64,000 nucleotides of DNA from Schistocephalus solidus (Eukaryota; Platyhelminthes; Cestoda; Diphyllobothriidea; Diphyllobothriidae). How positions within the stretch are numbered: the first letter of the stretch is position 1; every line of letters begins with the position of its first letter. Shown in pieces: positions 33,997 to 44,824 of the stretch. The stretch covers positions 1 to 64,000 of the forward strand of contig WEDG01003421.1 in the NCBI GenBank assembly GCA_017591395.1, in the 5' to 3' direction. The position numbers and the translations under genes are program-made. The notes beneath the pieces were generated by a model. The model was not told where the DNA came from, did not search any database, and worked only from the letters and a program-made list of their open reading frames with translations.

Positions 33997-36414
33997 TGGG
34001 CCTTAAATATACAATTTATTTATTTATACACCGTCAGGCATTCTATGTTTTGCGAATTACTCTTCTCTACCTTTATACAGATGGATTCATGTTAAAGAAG
34101 AGGGTGCGTGCTCGTTAACTGTCGAAATTCCTGTCCAGGTATATGTACGACAATTCCACCACCCTATCTATTTTTACGACCTCGGTGAAAGAGTTTGTAT
34201 CCTTCCATCGAAATCTCTGTATCTGCGATTTCGGCTTTGAGCCATGTTTCGTTTTTGGCAATTTCGTATCAGCATATCCAGAATCGCAGTCATTTATATT
34301 ACGAAAATGTTTTTGTCGATTATGTAGATAAACAAACGCGGCATCCTGCGGTGGTAGGTGTGGCGTACCACACCCAGATGTGGAGATTCAAATCCCACTT
34401 ATGACACACATATTGAACTCCTATAAAAGATCGTAAAATTTAGAATCGTTATTAAATTAACGGGATGAAGTTGTTTGCCTGATCAACTTATTCAGTCGTT
34501 GATTGGAAAATCTTGTAAAACCACTTGCAAGAAGCGGTTAGGAGGACATCGGTTGCTTCCGCTGTTCTCCTTTTGTAGACTTATGAGGATGAAGCTAGTG
34601 TCGATTTAGATCAAGATCTTAATATTTAATGTCTGCGAAGGGGCGCAGTAGACAAAAACATCGAAGATAACACATTCCTTGGCAGTCGAAAATTTCGAAA
34701 GCAATGCGAAACAAGCGCGAATCGGTACCTGAACACAAACGCCTTCAATTCGAAGGCCACCCAACAACTGCTGATGCTCTCGAAGGTAGAGTTTCAATGT
34801 GCAAACTCCGTCAGCTCAATCACTGTCGTAATCTTTACAGTCACAGTAGTGATTCCATGCTGAGGTGATACCGAAACGCCATTAGAAAGTCACGATAGGT
34901 ATGTCCGATTAATAGCGGATTTTGCCCATTTTGGCGCGATGGAAAATAGAGCGCAAAGGCGCGATTCGGTGCTAAATGGCAAAAGCCTCCCTTGCCTACA
35001 TCTTTCAGTTTATTTACCCCCTTCCCTTCCCCCTCCATCAAATTTGCTTTATACAGAAGTCTTTTAAGATTGTTTAGCATTTCATTATATAAAATGGCGT
35101 ACAGCACGTATTATCGTGCAATTTAACTGCCCTCCGGTGTCTTGTCATCCGGCCTGTACTGTTATGGGAAGGATGAACCTGGAAGCGGGGCTAAAAGAGG
35201 GAAGTGTAATCAGATCTTATAAGGATTAACTGGCAGTCGCATTCAGTATTAAATTGGATCTATTAAGCTGCTTCCTAAGCGCATCCAGGGCCTCTTGAGT
35301 TGACTGCAGAACGTGATCTCAAGCTTGTAGATATATCCACGCCCATCTTTGTTCCAGATTTTGCGCACTTCTACTTCACGATAACTTAGTAATGTCCACA
35401 ATAACCTACCTTTAATTATGGCATATAGTGGCAATTTTTTCATTCGTTTCTTATTTGTTTTCCTTTGAAATTGGTGTGAGCCGAGGCTTCTTCGTTAAAC
35501 TGAGCTTAGAACACAGTAAGTGCTGATCGCATTATAAGGACCATGCAATTCTAGAAAGTCAATTATTCACATTCTGTATTACCTTCGTTGTGAGCTGGTC
35601 TGCATGCTAACCACGTTGCTGTCGTACGCATCTTATTCTACCTCTTCCTCCATTAGTCTTCACATTTCCTTGATATCCTTTTAATGCGCCATCTTAATGT
35701 CTGGTAACATTCGTGTCCAAATATTTTTACGAAAAGAATGAAGGGCTACCTAGAATGAAAGAGATATATGGTGAAAACGTTATTGCAGGATGTTATGCAG
35801 GGCGGCCCGGGCGCGCGCATCATCGGTGCATGAAAAACGGGTAATCAATGATTGCGCGAATAGGTCAATCCTGGTAAATAATCGCCTTTCGCATCACCCC
35901 TATCGAGAGAAGCCGCTATAATTGTGCATCCAGTCGTTATAAAAAGCTACTTGGGGGACAAATATTGACCTCACATAGTGAGTTGGTTAACGTTTTTAGG
36001 CCGAATTTAATGTGTGTCAGCAAAACATCCGATAACGAAGCCATTTCACGAACCCGATCAGCCGCAATATTGCAGCTGACATTTTCATAAGTGTATGACA
36101 CTCGCCGATGTTTAAAATATGCTGTTAGTGTTTAAAAGAATTGTTCTCACACAAGAATGATTTCATCCCTTTTTCGAGAAAAATCTTCCGGTACTTGCTA
36201 TATCGCTAATCGAAAACGACAGGACGAAGTTTATTTCATATCTTACACAGATCACTAATAAATACTTACAGTTTCTAGGCTCACATTAGACTTTGAGGCT
36301 AAAAAATCTCCTCTTTGTGCCAAAAACATGTAAGCTATATCATTACAAATTGAGCCAGTTCGCCCAGTCGTAATTTAGGCTCAGATGGTAAAACCTAGCT
36401 ATCTATCTAAGTAA
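33997..36414. other. Non-coding stretch with a tRNA-like fragment
   Basis: AT-rich DNA without recognised genes. It contains a short ATTT-rich tract (34,012-34,026) like the tail of LINE J, and the tRNA-like segment at 34,335-34,405. The short frames at 34,606-35,443 (minus) have no motifs. Confidence 0.4.
34335..34405 (+). ncRNA. tRNA-like / SINE-like fragment
   Basis: GCGGTGGTAGGTGTGGCG resembles a polymerase III A box (GGTGGTAGG), and GAGATTCAAATCCCAC (34,386-34,401) resembles a B box within a near-complete T arm. The distance suits a tRNA. The anticodon arm cannot be paired convincingly, so this is more likely a tRNA-derived SINE head or a tRNA pseudogene than a working tRNA. Confidence 0.4.
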
Positions 36415-37016
36415 CTAGGTAAATGCCAGAAAACTTTGGGAGTAAGGTAGTATTAAGTCGAAATAATAGTCAAAAGCCTGCTTCCAGTCTCCTGACCATA
36501 AACAAATTTCAGCTTCGTCAGCTGGCATCTAGTTCAGTAGGAAATATTTGAAAGATTCGGATACCGGAGTTTTTTGTGAAATGTCTTTGTACGTTTTGAA
36601 TTTTTGAACGGCAAGATTCGCTCCTTAAACCGAAGAAAGGACAGCAAAATTCAAGAATGGTAAGTACAAACATACGATAAAGTCTTAATTTAATTTCTGG
36701 AAGGTAGAAATTATAAGAAATAAAGCCGCAAATCTGAGCAGCTTTGGCCGTAATTCTATCGGCATGATGCGAAAGATCTAATTTATTGGTGTAGCTTAAG
36801 CCCAAGTCCTTGATGAATGAACATTCAATCATAGGGCACCCTTCAAAGATAAGAGGTTGCGGCAGCCTTACAGGCCCAAAACTCATGTAGCTACACTTAG
36901 AAGGTGAGAACTCTATTAGCCATGTGGAGCTCCATGCCGAAAGTGCGTCTAAGCCCAAATGAATTTGTTCGAGGCATCGTTCGGTCGTAGAGTTAGAGAA
37001 TGAATGCACGCAATTG
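36415..37016 (-). mobile_element. LINE 'S', short 5'-truncated copy
   Basis: The minus frame 37,009-36,518 reads CLEQIHLGLDALSAWSSTWL then IEFSPSKCSYMSFGPVRL, KDLGLSYTNKLDLSHHADRI and LRLYRMFVLTILEF: the thumb and post-thumb part of the S reverse transcriptase, colinear with 52,200-52,760. It begins just after the catalytic box and abuts the 3' end of the longer S copy (37,026 onwards). One frame is open over 163 codons, longer than in most relics here. Confidence 0.85.
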
Positions 37017-38799
37017 AGGTCATAAGCGATGTTTTGAAATTAAATGGCAAACTAGAAAAAAGGCAGTGAAAAACTCCTACCTTAAAAATGGAGGCAGGGT
37101 TCAATAAGCCTTCAATTTTGAGTAGAAGGTAGGAGAAAAACTGCTTATGAAAATAAGGTCAGGTGGTAGAGTAGGGTAATACTGCAGTAGCATATTAGGA
37201 TGTCATAATGAAATGTGGAGATGATTAGTTCTTGATCACTTAGGCGTATGAAAGAAAATCTCACGAAAATGCGTCAATGAACTTAATTCCTCAGCATCAT
37301 AGGATCTAGAATTGAATTCTGATGATGGTTAGTATCCAAAGAAACGGCAGCAATTTAGACTGTGGACCACCGAATGTGTACGCCCGAATGACTTCATCGT
37401 TTGGATGACTGGTGATATAAGGAGACATCATGGTTCATGGGCGACTTGAGGTAGCGAAAATATAGTTTAAAGAGGGTCATTTAAATTCCCGATGGTCCTT
37501 TATCCGAGTCATTGGGAAAGCCACTTGGAAAAGATGAGGAAAATAAAAGGTTAATATAATCAGTGGTAAGATAAATGTGCAGTCTTCGCTTGAATGCAGA
37601 TAGACTGTTAACGAACTTATTTCAATTGGCAAGTTATTCCAAAGAAAACTATACCTAGAAGCAAAGAAGAGAGAGCGTTTACACGTGGAAGATGCAAGGG
37701 GAGGTATAGTTAGTGCAGAATTTCTTAGGTTATAAGGAAGACTAACGGGGTAATGACAGAAAGCTTGGGGAGAGTTAAACTATTATTTAGTCGGAAAAGG
37801 AGACAAAAGCCTGCTTCAAGTCTCCTGACACAAAGAAATTTTAGCTTCGTTAACTGGCATTTGTTGAGAAGAAGTAGTGGAAAGAGTCGTGAACAGGCGT
37901 TTTTTTAAATGTCTTTGGACATTTTAAATTTTTGAACGACTAGATTCGTTCATTCAACCGAAGAAAGGACAGCAAAATTCAAGAATGAGAAGTACAAACA
38001 TACGATAAAGTCTTAAATTTAATTTCCAGGAAGGTAGAAATTATAAGAAATAAAGCCACAAATCTGAGCAGATTTGGCCGTAATTCTATCGGCATGAGGC
38101 GAAAGATCTAAGCCCATGTCCTTGATGGACGGACATTCAGTCATAGGTCAATCTTTGAAAATAACAGGTTGCGGACGCCTTACAGGCCCAAAACAAATGT
38201 AAAGACACTTAGAAGGTTAGATATTTATTAGCTATGTAGAGCTCCACGCCAAAAGAGTGTCTAATTCCGAATGAATGTGTTCTAGGCATCATTCGGCCGT
38301 AGCGTTAGAGAATGAATACACGCATTTGAGGTCCTCAGCATAGATATAAGATTGAGAATGTTACTCTATCGATGAAATATCATTTATGTAAAGGAAGATC
38401 AACAAAAGACCTAACTTTGTACCTTGAAGGACACCACTCACGATCGGGATATCACTTGAGTATGCCGACCCCACTGAAAACCTTTTGTTTTCGATCAGAA
38501 ATTTATGATCTAATAAAGTCAGTAAGGGGACTACGAAATCCTAAAGCATCTAGTTTAGTTGGAAGTCGTCTATGAGGCACTTTATATAATGCCTTACTAA
38601 GATCAAAGTAGATAACTACTACAGATATATTATCCTTACGAAGAGAAGTTAGTAAATTTAGAAAAGACATATGGCAGGTTAAATAAGAGCGATCCGTTAA
38701 ATAGCCATGTTGGGAGGAGTTGAGAATTTGATTACTTATGCAAAAATCCGTACATTTTTGCAATCAGTTTTTCGAAGAGTTTAGCAAGAGGGGGAGTTT

Positions 38800-38809
38800 T
38801 GTGAACCCC
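38800..38809. repeat. Target-site duplication (left)
   Basis: TGTGAACCCC, identical to 39,192-39,201. In copy B of LINE S the equivalent site (TATGAACACC near 53,242) is uninterrupted. Confidence 0.9.
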
Positions 38810-39191
38810 GACAGTTTGACCGTCGTAGTCTGACGATGTCCACCGTATGCTCCATGGGAAAGTGGAACAGGGACGGTGACTTGCGCGTGCTTTAGTTTAA
38901 AAGCGATAGTAGACTTGCGCTGCATCTACCGCATTCTCTCCTCCTCCCCACCTGAGCCCGGTGTCAAGACAGAGTCAAAAAGACCGGAGGCGGGAGAGGA
39001 CGCAGGTGGCTGGCGTGGCTGGGTCCCCTATGTCCTAGCCGCCCCTAGGCGTGCCACCACACCTCCATGTTCGGCATTTGTTATGGGAGCGCAACCCGAA
39101 TAAAGCCTGCCGTGCCCTAATGTGGCCCCCGTGTTGGTTCAACGCATCTACCACGTGGTCCGTTTAGGGGGCGGATCCCACGTTTAGGGGA
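38810..39191 (-). mobile_element. 382-bp SINE-like element sharing the LINE Z 3' end
   Basis: This insertion interrupts LINE S copy A and has perfect 10-bp target duplications on both sides. On the minus strand its last ~270 bp match the Z tail (GGTGTGGTGGCACGCCTAGG, GTCTTTTTGACTCTGTCTTG and GCGCGCAAGTCACCGTCCC type blocks, ending GACGGTCAAACTGTC). Its first ~110 bp are not found in the Z tail. They contain CGTGGTAGATGCG and GGGTTGCGCTCCC, weakly like polymerase III A and B boxes. It is either a SINE that parasitises the Z machinery, or a 5'-truncated copy of a divergent Z subfamily. It codes for nothing recognisable. Confidence 0.75.
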
Positions 39192-39201
39192 TGTGAACCC
39201 C
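39192..39201. repeat. Target-site duplication (right)
   Basis: TGTGAACCCC, second copy. LINE S sequence resumes directly after it (ATGATAGTTATGAATGTC). Confidence 0.9.
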
Positions 39202-40320
39202 ATGATAGTTATGAATGTCAGAGCAAGAAGCAGATTTCAAAAACTGGAATTATAATAGTTTTCCAATAATTGGGTAAGAAACCGTTTTTAGGAATACTGA
39301 GAATAATTTGCTCAGTAGCGGTGGAAAATCTCTTTACTGTTTAATATATGAGTTTGGAGTGTTATTAGTTCCAACCGAATGTAAATTTTTTAAGTGAGCT
39401 TTTTCTTTTTGAATACTTGAAGGCGATAAATTAATGGTTGTAAGAATTGAATTTGAATTTGACAGTAGATGGATTGAGGGAGTGAGGCTAGTTTAAATGG
39501 TAAAACGGTTTGCAAAAAATGAGTTCTACAATTTTCCTTTGCCCAAATCATCTGTAACGAAATTTTTGTTCCATTCAAGTAAAGGTGGAGTTGCATGCAG
39601 ATATTTAGCCGATGACCAAACATGGAAGACTTGAGCAACAGATTTGGATGAATTGGCATCATATAGTGCCTGAGTCTCCCTATGACTACCTCGCGCGAGC
39701 CTGATTTTCAAGGCTTATTCAAATATTTTTGCCATCCTTAAGTGAACTGACAAAGAGCTTTTAGGCGGATCGTTGAGTTTCCTTTGTAATTTTTGGAGAA
39801 AATTTGGAACAGTAGAAGAGGCCTTATTTAAATTAAAAATCTTCAGCTCTGCACTAGACCATGGAACCAGTTTGGATCGTTGATTGAAAATATGCTATGC
39901 CAATCTAGAGTGCTTACGAAATTATTTATTAATTCATTGTTTGTGTTAGCAAAATGGAGGTTATTGCATTTAACCTCAGGCTTTGTAGAAATGGAGATTG
40001 GAAAACAAACTGTGAATTAGTGCGTGATCACTTGTGAATAGATGACGATGGAAATTCATAAAGACAGATTGGAAATTATTTGTGAAACTTTAATCTAAAA
40101 TGCTGTCATGTCTAGCCCCTGAACTAAACGCTTGGGACATGTTTTAAAAGTTCATCGTATCGACAAATTTCTGCAGTTTTGACTGAGAGGACTTTGCCTG
40201 TCAGTCAATGTCTGACAGATTAAAATCATCCACAATTATTTTGACATCGAATGGTCTCTACAACTTTTTCAAATAGTTCACAGAGCTCACTTTCATTGCC
40301 AGCATAACATGGAGGATTAT

Positions 40321-42796
40321 ACCCTTCCAGCACATGGCCCCGTCAGTAGAGGGGGCTCAGATGTGGCCAGAGGGGCCAGAAGCGGCCAAACTCCGTGGAC
40401 TTTCAGGCCATATTTGACGCATCGTCAGGCTTCTTGTAAAGACTGGATAAGGTGTCACTGTTTGAATTTAAACTCAAATAGGTAATATTCATAAGATAAA
40501 TTACTGTTTAAGCCTCATTATTGGGTACTGTGATGAACTGATTTTGAATGCTTTGTTTACGTCACTCATTTAGACGCCATTTGTCTACTAAGCGTGTGCC
40601 GGCCTGCCATGTTACTTGTACGACTGACTTATTGTTCACAAAGCTGCTGATACTCAGTTAGGTAATCCAGAGGGCTGGAGATGTTTTTAAGGTACGTATG
40701 CTCGAGTTAAATGCGAAACATTAACGGTAATTTTTGTAGCTCACTGAATGTTAAATATGCCCTCATATCATTTATATATGGTGGTCTGTTGTCCATGCAA
40801 AGTAACTATGAAGCGAAAATATAACAGAATCAAGAGGAGCACCGTGTATAAGCGGGTATTGCGTGCAATTCAGGCGTATTTTGCCGCAACCGAAGTAGCA
40901 GATGGTCCTTCGCCATTTTCTTCGTTGGCGATATACCCCTCACCGGAGCCTAAGATGTCTGAAATTTTTCCTGAGGTTTCGAATGGTAGGTTTTCAGGCA
41001 ATGTTATTTTGATTTTGAATGCAGAATCAATAGGGGTCACGGGACAAACAAGCGAATTAAAAGGCAGATGGATGCGACAGGTACGCGTTTGGTGAAGGTA
41101 CTGGAAAACACACTGGGTGCTGTCATGTTGGAATTTCCATTGCTAACCGCATGTCGTTTCCTGTGTATAGTGGGCGTCTTCGTGACGACCGGTCGGTTCG
41201 ATCACGAAAGCAGGTACTCCACCACAGAGGCATATCACCTTTAGAGGAGCTTACTTTCGAATTGGTTAGTAGCTTCCCAACGGACTACATGCACCTCGTG
41301 TGCTTGGGTTTAATGCAGAAGTTACTTCATCAGTGGAAATTGTGTGTGAAGAGGTTTTTCCAGCACTTGATGACATCATAAAAATGCAGCTAGTGTTTGC
41401 CGATGGAATTTTCCCGCAAGTGTTGAACATTAGATTTTCTCGAGTTTTTGAAGGTTGCCAAATTTTGCAATTTTTGCTCTACACAGGTCCTGTTGTATGA
41501 AACTATCTTGTCAAAGACCGTTTTATGCATTTTTGCAGTTTTCTTTTGCAGTATCTATTTTTTTGTCATCCTAATTTACATAAGACCTGTTTTGATTTCG
41601 CCCGCCTTTTGTTAAATAACTTTGTTTCTGATTTCACCATATTGTATAGTCCAGCGGAGATTGTATATAATATTCATTGTTTAGTTCACCAATATGATGA
41701 TATGAGTCGGTTTGGAGTGTTGGATAATTTTGTCAGCCTTTCACTTTGAGTCTTTTTTGTGATTTGTAGATAGAAGGGCTGTTTGTGGTTGGGGGAAGAA
41801 ATGAAAGAGAGTTCGTCCGGAATCTCTTGACATGTTTTATTGGACCAACCCTGTGCCTCAACTTCTGCTGGAGCAGATCCACTGACAAGCGGTTATTTAT
41901 TGGCTGCCCACTCTAACAAGTTATTACTGGTAGGTCACAACGTTTCTCTGACATCTACAGAAGCCGTTCGCCAAAATACCAGCTTCAATAAGTGTTCCTC
42001 GGATGTTATTCGCAGAACAGCTATTGACTGGTTCCATGGTGCCAGGAACAAGTACGGTGGGAGAACAAAACGTCTGGAGGCAATTAAGAAGGTAAAACTA
42101 CTCCATTGAATTAACCCAGCATACTTATTCAGCTTCCGGAATGTCCCACCAGTGGTCCAATTTGCACAACACAGTCTGCGTCCGAAAGACATGATAAGTA
42201 TCTCAATGCCTTTACACTTACTGCATTTCAGGTGTAAACGTTATTAACTTAGTAATATTTATTTTAATCCAGAATTTGTGATTTATAACTCTTTTCATAA
42301 TATTCACCACGGTAACCAACATATTTCTTTTTAGGAACCACCACCGGATGACGGTAGCAATGTGGACAATCTATAACAAATTTATCGTACGCATGAAAAG
42401 TGTTATTTTAACTTTTTTTATAATAAACTACTTTGCAACCTTTCATCTTCACGTATCCTATTTCATGAGTGAGTAGGTACCTCGCAGGATTAGCTTGAAT
42501 GGATCCAAACGGAAGCCATATTAAATGGTATAAAATTGGGTCGTTAATAGAACAATAATTAGGGGAACATCAATGGTGGCTGATAGGATGGGGAAGGCTG
42601 TGTGCGGTGGTAGTTCGATATAAAGGAAAAGGGGCCGCTACTGCGAGAAAATCTTGTGGTCCTGCTGCGCAAATGTTTTCCGGTGATGGGGCCAGCGGGG
42701 GCCACACCATCATCTTTGCCCTCTCCGGCCCCGCCATTTTGCCCCTCTGGCCCCCTGGGCTAGAGTGGGCCAGGCAGGGCTGGTGCTCGTAGGGCT
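40321..42796. mobile_element. Decayed DNA transposon with GC-rich inverted ends
   Basis: Left end CCCTTCCAGCACATGGCCCC (40,322-40,341); right end, reverse-complemented, CCCTACGAGCACCAGCCCTG (42,796-42,777). The imperfect terminal repeats share CCCT, AGCAC and GCCC. Subterminal regions are unusually rich in GGCCCC-type words (40,340-40,400 and 42,630-42,780). Between them lies the transposase-like gene remnant. A solo copy of the right end occurs at 57,742-57,815. The superfamily is most likely EnSpm/CACTA-like, judging from the protein. No target duplication is evident, so the exact borders are uncertain. Confidence 0.55.
40748..42376 (+). pseudogene. Transposase-derived gene remnant (DUF4218/EnSpm-like)
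   Basis: Several frames carry pieces, in order, of a protein widespread in animal genomes and related to EnSpm/CACTA transposases. MKRKYNRIKRSTVYKRVLRA (40,808-40,867) is the N-terminal helix segment; ISPLEELTFELV and FPTDYMHLVCLGLMQKLLHQ are at 41,232-41,335; CQILQFLLYTGPVV at 41,457-41,499; EIVYNIHCLVHQYDDMSRFG then VLDNF at 41,660-41,730. Stops and frame changes separate them (for example the stop at 41,498-41,500). A further piece at 41,840-42,091, with RRTAIDWFHGARNKYGGRTK, joins by a GT-AG intron (42,092-42,334) to a short exon EPPPDDGSNVDNL ending at 42,376. That this last part belongs to the same protein is inference. Confidence 0.6.
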
Positions 42797-43205
42797 GAAT
42801 CAAATTCGAATTCAGTTTAAAATTTTGACCTCCGAGGAATTAACTCCTTTCAAGATTTCAGTCTACTGTGGACTTTATTTATTGAGCTTTGGATTCTATT
42901 CGGCATACTCTTCATCCTCATAAGACTACTGCAGGACAGCAGCGGAAGCGTCCGATATCCTCCTCTTGTGCACTTCTTGCCAGCAGCTCTATTTTATTCA
43001 TAAAGTTGCTTCAGCTTAAATCTTCGTCCCATATTTTTAACATCCTTTATCGTTTTTGCGATCTTTCATGGAAGTCAAAAATATATCCTTCGGGAATCGT
43101 GCAAAATACGTGGTACCGCCGAGGTTCGAACCAGAGCACCAGTGTGCGGGAAACGACGGTGATACTACTGAGTTATAGCTGCATGACGTACTCGCTGATT
43201 TAAAT
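42797..43205. other. Spacer with a tRNA-like fragment
   Basis: Non-coding sequence between the DNA transposon and a LINE ORF1 relic. The only structure noted is the tRNA-like segment at 43,106-43,182. Confidence 0.4.
43106..43182 (-). ncRNA. tRNA-like / SINE-like fragment
   Basis: On the minus strand, AGCTATAACTCAGTAGTATC resembles the start of a tRNA with its A box, and CTCTGGTTCGAACCTCGGC contains a perfect GGTTCGAACC B box. The two are about 40 nt apart, as in a tRNA. The acceptor and D stems do not pair well, which suggests a tRNA-derived SINE head or pseudogene. A folding program for tRNAs would decide this. Confidence 0.45.
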
Positions 43206-44200
43206 TTGAAGAATGGAATTAACACTTGTCATAACACCAATAACTTCATTTCCGGAGTTGTTTCCTTAAAGTCACCTCCCGCTAAATGGGCCAAAACCTT
43301 AGTAAGTTTGTTGGATGTCAATTACGACTACGAAGCGTGTGTGACATGCTTGAAACTTCTTCAAAAACTTTTGGCGATTGGAAAGGAAATGCAGGAGCTG
43401 AAGATGGAGACAGAGAAGTTGAAGAAACTTCCTCGCCTTTTACCTGAGCAGAAGCAGTCCCTAACAGTAGAACATAAGGAAGACAAACGCACGTGCGCAT
43501 GCACAGCTTCCGCAGCCATCACATCCAATAAAGAAGATGATGCTGCGTTTACGGAGCTCTGTGTAGTTGTTAAACTGTCTCTACTATGGAAAGAGGGCAA
43601 TTGACAGGGATCCCAGAAAATGAGGAAACGAGTTTTGGAAAACAAATGTAATGTATCATTCAAAAATTTAAGTCCCAGAACCCCAGCGTTGGACGAAAAT
43701 CACTCTCGTGTTGAAGTCCCAGCATACACGAGTAACGCCACCGGTGTGAACTCCAACCCTAACGTAGGCGGGCAGATAATGACTTCGTCCATGTATCGCA
43801 ATTGATATATCGTAATAGGGGTGTCCCAGACTCAGTGTCCTGCATTCCTAAGGAACGAGTGTCACACGATCTAGATCTCTTTCATGAATATGCCAGTGCA
43901 ATCCTGGAAAAAGGGGAAATTTTTAACCGTAGAAATTGCTTTCCAACTAGGCAACGTAGAACCCAGCCACGACATGAGAACATCCCCAAGGTCTCTAAAA
44001 ACTTATTTGAGAAAACGAAACCCAGGCAGCGACTTCTGTTGGAAGGAAGAACAAAATTACGGCAATCGCACAAACTAGTATTTTTTCAGCTGGACTACGG
44101 GCCGAGGGAACGGCTGAAAATGAAGGAAGTAAGGAGATAATTGACGGAGAGAAGTTGCAGAAGGGATAAACTGCTGAAAATCAAAGATGGTCAAATAGTC
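43206..44200 (+). pseudogene. LINE ORF1 relic (coiled coil plus basic C-terminal domain)
   Basis: Three successive frames. 43,206-43,604 has a heptad-like segment CLKLLQKLLAIGKEMQELKM then ETEKLKKLPRLL, a probable coiled coil. 43,802-44,140 has ERVSHDLDLFHEYASAILEK, KPRQRLLLEGRTKLRQSHKL and VFFQLDYGPRERLKMKEVRR. The last two match the conserved end of ORF1 proteins of flatworm CR1-type LINEs, where relatives read DVFFQPDYSPxERxKR. The role would be RNA binding as a chaperone. The frames are separated by stops, and no endonuclease or reverse transcriptase follows directly. Confidence 0.6.
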
Positions 44201-44824
44201 CAGATCAATGTGTCTTTCCTGTGGCCAAAACCTGTAACGATCTTTACGGTCCTTTCTTCGTTCGACCCTAAGCGTACCGATGATGCCTGCGAAGGTTCCC
44301 TCTGCCTAGCAACCTTGACGGCTACGCTTATAGCCAGTCTATACGCATTGCGATCACACCTGCGGTACTGAAAAGTAGCCTCTGTCAATAAATGATTTCT
44401 CCCATGATGAGGAGTGTTTTGAACGCTAATACGCTTTCATCAGCATGTCGGTCCTACCTTACGCGTATGTTTTCCACCCAGGAGCGACAGTTTTTCTCCT
44501 TAAAATCCCACAAACCCCATTCAAGCTACGCCTCTTCCATTAAAATCTTTGCTCTTTTATCAAATTTTTCACCACACTAATTTATGTCAATTGTCATCGC
44601 GAATAGCTGACCTTCTATTCAATCTTAACTGTACACGACTTCGCACTCGTGTTTATTGATTTTTATCCAATCGAATTTAAAACCGATATCTTCCTTTCCT
44701 GTCGAAAATATTAGCTTAATTATTGACAATTTATTATATTTCTACCTCATTATCAATTGCGCACACCTGCAGTTATTGCAATTGAAAAGAGGGAGAAATA
44801 TACGGTTTTAAACTTCTTCACCCT
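44201..44824. other. Non-coding stretch
   Basis: No recognised gene. The first ~190 bp continue an open frame from the ORF1 relic without known motifs; the rest is AT-rich. Confidence 0.4.

Larger units (their letters stand above)
37026..40319 (-). mobile_element. LINE 'S', copy A (interrupted at 38,810-39,191)
   Basis: Colinear with copy B (51,436-55,100) in the same orientation. The 3' UTR (37,026-37,780) shares blocks such as GTTAGTATCCAAAGAAA and GTTTGGATGACTGGTGATAT. Reverse transcriptase remnants are at 37,800-38,760 (VVVIYFDLSKALYKVPHRRL), the pre-RT linker at 39,380-39,711 (SHRETQALYDANSSKSVAQV), and endonuclease remnants at 39,720-40,319. The 5' end breaks off at GGAGGATTA where copy B continues. 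It lacks the J insertion found in copy B and so shows the empty site near 39,435. It is inactive, with frequent stops. Confidence 0.85.

Noticed and set aside
43037..43225. Working tRNA gene
   Set aside because: A and B boxes are good, but the acceptor, D and anticodon stems do not pair; listed only as tRNA-like.
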